This document shows positions 13,622 through 14,994 of a stretch of DNA of 14,994 bases, one piece after another. A program made the translations under genes and the position numbers. Location: positions 1 to 14,994 of the forward strand of contig JANRKN010000164.1 of NCBI GenBank assembly GCA_033763435.1, read 5' to 3'. The stretch comes from JANRKN01 sp033763435 (GTDB taxonomy: Bacteria; Planctomycetota; Phycisphaerae; Phycisphaerales; UBA1924). Under the pieces are notes generated by a model. It made no database searches, was not told the DNA's origin, and saw only the letters and a list, made by a program, of their open reading frames with translations. Numbering within the stretch: the first letter of the stretch is position 1; each line of letters opens with the position of its first letter.

Positions 13622-14994
13622 TGAAACACCCGCGGCTGGCTCTCGGGGCTCTGGCCCGCGGCGGTGCGTGAGGCGGCGGTCGCCGAGGGATCCTGCGCGT
13701 TCGTTGCGTCCGCGGGCAGCATGATTCGGAACGTCGCGCCCTTGCCCTCTTCGCTCTCGACGAGGATCGCGCCGCGGTGCTCTTCAACGACGCGCTTGAC
13801 GACCGAGAGCCCCAGGCCCGTGCCGCGCAGACCCTTGGTGGTGTTGAAGGGCTCGAAGATCCACGCGAGCTTGTCGCGCGGGATGCCCGGGCCGTTGTCA
13901 AAGACGCCGATCTCGAGCCGTGGCTTGCCGCGCAGCGCGGACGGAAGATGCTCTTCGCCCGTCGCCGCAGGAGAGCCCGTCGCGGGCACGTACGCGACGC
14001 GCACCGTCACGACGCCCTTGTCGGGCGCGACGGCCTCGAGCGCGTTGGTCAGCAGGTTCAGCACGGCCTGGTGGATCAGCGCGCCGTCGAGCATCACGGG
14101 CGGAATCTCCGCGTCCACGTCCGTGATGACGGCAACATTCTTCACCTTCGCCTGCGGCTCGAGAAGCTGCAGGCAGTCCTGCACCAGCGGGCCAACCTTC
14201 GTCAGCTCCGTCTCCACCCGGCGCTGGCGCGAGAACGCGAGCATGTTCATCGTCAGCGACATGATCCGGTCGAGATTGCGCCGGAGAATGTCCCACCCGT
14301 TTCGCGAGATCTTGAGGTCGTCCTTCTTCAGGCCCAGCTCGACGACGTCGGCGCCGCCCTTGAGCCCCTGCAGGATGTTCTTGATCGAGTGCGACAGCGT
14401 CGCGACCGTCTCGCCGATCGCCGCGAGTCGCTCGGTCTGGAGCTGCTGCGTCACGAGCTCGTGGTTCGCGAGCGCGAGCGCCGTGTGCGCCCCGACGGCA
14501 TTCAGCAGCGCGAGCTGTTCGGCCGTGAACGTGTAGTTCGCGACCGACGAGTCAATATAGATCGCGCCCATCACGCGCTCGCGATATTTGATCGGCGCAC
14601 AGATCGCCGAGCGCACGTGCATCCGCTGCACTGAATCGCCCGAGGCAAAGCGCGGGTCGGTCATCGCGTTGCTCGCCAGCACACCCTCGTGCTTGCGCAG
14701 CACGTGCTGCAGAATCGTCCGCGGCACGTGGATCGTCGCGTCATCCTGACTCATGGGCGGCGTGCGATACTTCACCACCGCCGGGCGCGGCGCGATCTCG
14801 CCGTCGGCCGCGACGAGCGTGATGAACCCGCGCTCGGGACGGAACTCCTCGAACACCAGCTCCATCACCGCCCGCAGCATCGAGTACTTGTCGAGCACCT
14901 TGCCCGTGAGCAGCTGCGTGAGCTGATAGAGCACGCGCAGGTGGTTCACGGCCGCCGCGCGCGGCTCGGGCTCGGCCATGATGATCGAGTCTTC
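13618..14994 (-). CDS. GAF-domain sensor histidine kinase, 5' end beyond the window
   Basis: At least 458 residues; the frame stays open to the right edge (EDSII precedes the first in-window Met at 14979), so the true start is probably outside. Numbered from that Met: residues 17-175 are a GAF sensor (RGFITLV, SAICAPIKYRERVMGAIYID); a dimerisation/phosphoacceptor helix has LSHSIKNILQGL with His197; the catalytic ATPase has the N box NLLTNALEAV (308-317), G1 DNGPGIP (361-367), F box FEPFNTTKG (375-383) and G2 GTGLGLSVVKRVV (386-398). All motifs for autophosphorylation are present. There is no transmembrane helix and no receiver domain in the visible part, so it is cytoplasmic and needs a separate response regulator, none of which is in the window. 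The tail after about 424 is disordered. The GAF resembles that of the FHA-GAF phosphatase; an FHA domain upstream is likely but unseen. Confidence 0.92.
   Translation of the reverse strand, partial: EDSIIMAEPEPRAAAVNHLRVLYQLTQLLTGKVLDKYSMLRAVMELVFEEFRPERGFITLVAADGEIAPRPAVVKYRTPPMSQDDATIHVPRTILQHVLRKHEGVLASNAMTDPRFASGDSVQRMHVRSAICAPIKYRERVMGAIYIDSSVANYTFTAEQLALLNAVGAHTALALANHELVTQQLQTERLAAIGETVATLSHSIKNILQGLKGGADVVELGLKKDDLKISRNGWDILRRNLDRIMSLTMNMLAFSRQRRVETELTKVGPLVQDCLQLLEPQAKVKNVAVITDVDAEIPPVMLDGALIHQAVLNLLTNALEAVAPDKGVVTVRVAYVPATGSPAATGEEHLPSALRGKPRLEIGVFDNGPGIPRDKLAWIFEPFNTTKGLRGTGLGLSVVKRVVEEHRGAILVESEEGKGATFRIMLPADATNAQDPSATAASRTAAGQSPESQPRVFH

Overview
The window is GC-rich and densely coded, and its gene families point to a planctomycete, most likely of class Phycisphaerae. 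The evidence is a Ser/Thr kinase with the planctomycete-style KVIKPGMDS stretch fused to tetratricopeptide repeats, a WD40 lipoprotein, a secreted protein ending in two EF-hand loops and a Gly-Cys tail (GC-type dockerin), small membrane proteins with a C-terminal zinc ribbon, and an excisionase-like HTH protein anchored by C-terminal membrane segments. This placement is inference; there is no rRNA or other marker gene in the window.

Layout, left to right. (1) Positions 2-1217, plus strand: the 3' end of a LEA type 2 (WHy) protein, then two related zinc-ribbon membrane proteins. All three overlap by 4 nt, so they look like one translationally coupled operon. (2) 1254-2315, plus: a zinc-dependent NADP(H) alcohol/aldehyde dehydrogenase very close to E. 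coli YahK. (3) 2316-2408: a convergent gap almost filled by an inverted pair of 7-nt repeat arrays. (4) Minus strand, 6897 down to 2409: a secreted Ig-like/dockerin protein, a calcineurin-like phosphoesterase, and an FHA-GAF-SpoIIE/PP2C phosphatase. (5) 7112-7942, plus: the membrane-anchored HTH protein, followed by a clear intrinsic terminator. (6) 8036-13621, plus: the kinase-TPR protein and a 14-15-blade WD40 lipoprotein. (7) 13618 to the right edge, minus: a GAF-histidine kinase whose frame stays open at the edge.

How the genes may work together: positions 2409-14994 are rich in phospho-signalling parts, namely a transmembrane Ser/Thr kinase, a PP2C-type phosphatase with a phosphothreonine-reading FHA domain, a histidine kinase with a related GAF sensor, and a WD40 lipoprotein that looks like the sensor half of a kinase-WD40 fusion standing alone. 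That they form one circuit is an inference from proximity and domain logic. No CRISPR array, transposon, phage gene, tRNA or rRNA was seen.

The most unexpected sequence-level signals are a recurring TANNNT box placed 6-11 nt before ATG at five genes without a clear Shine-Dalgarno (possible leaderless transcription) and the heptamer hairpin at 2321-2404.
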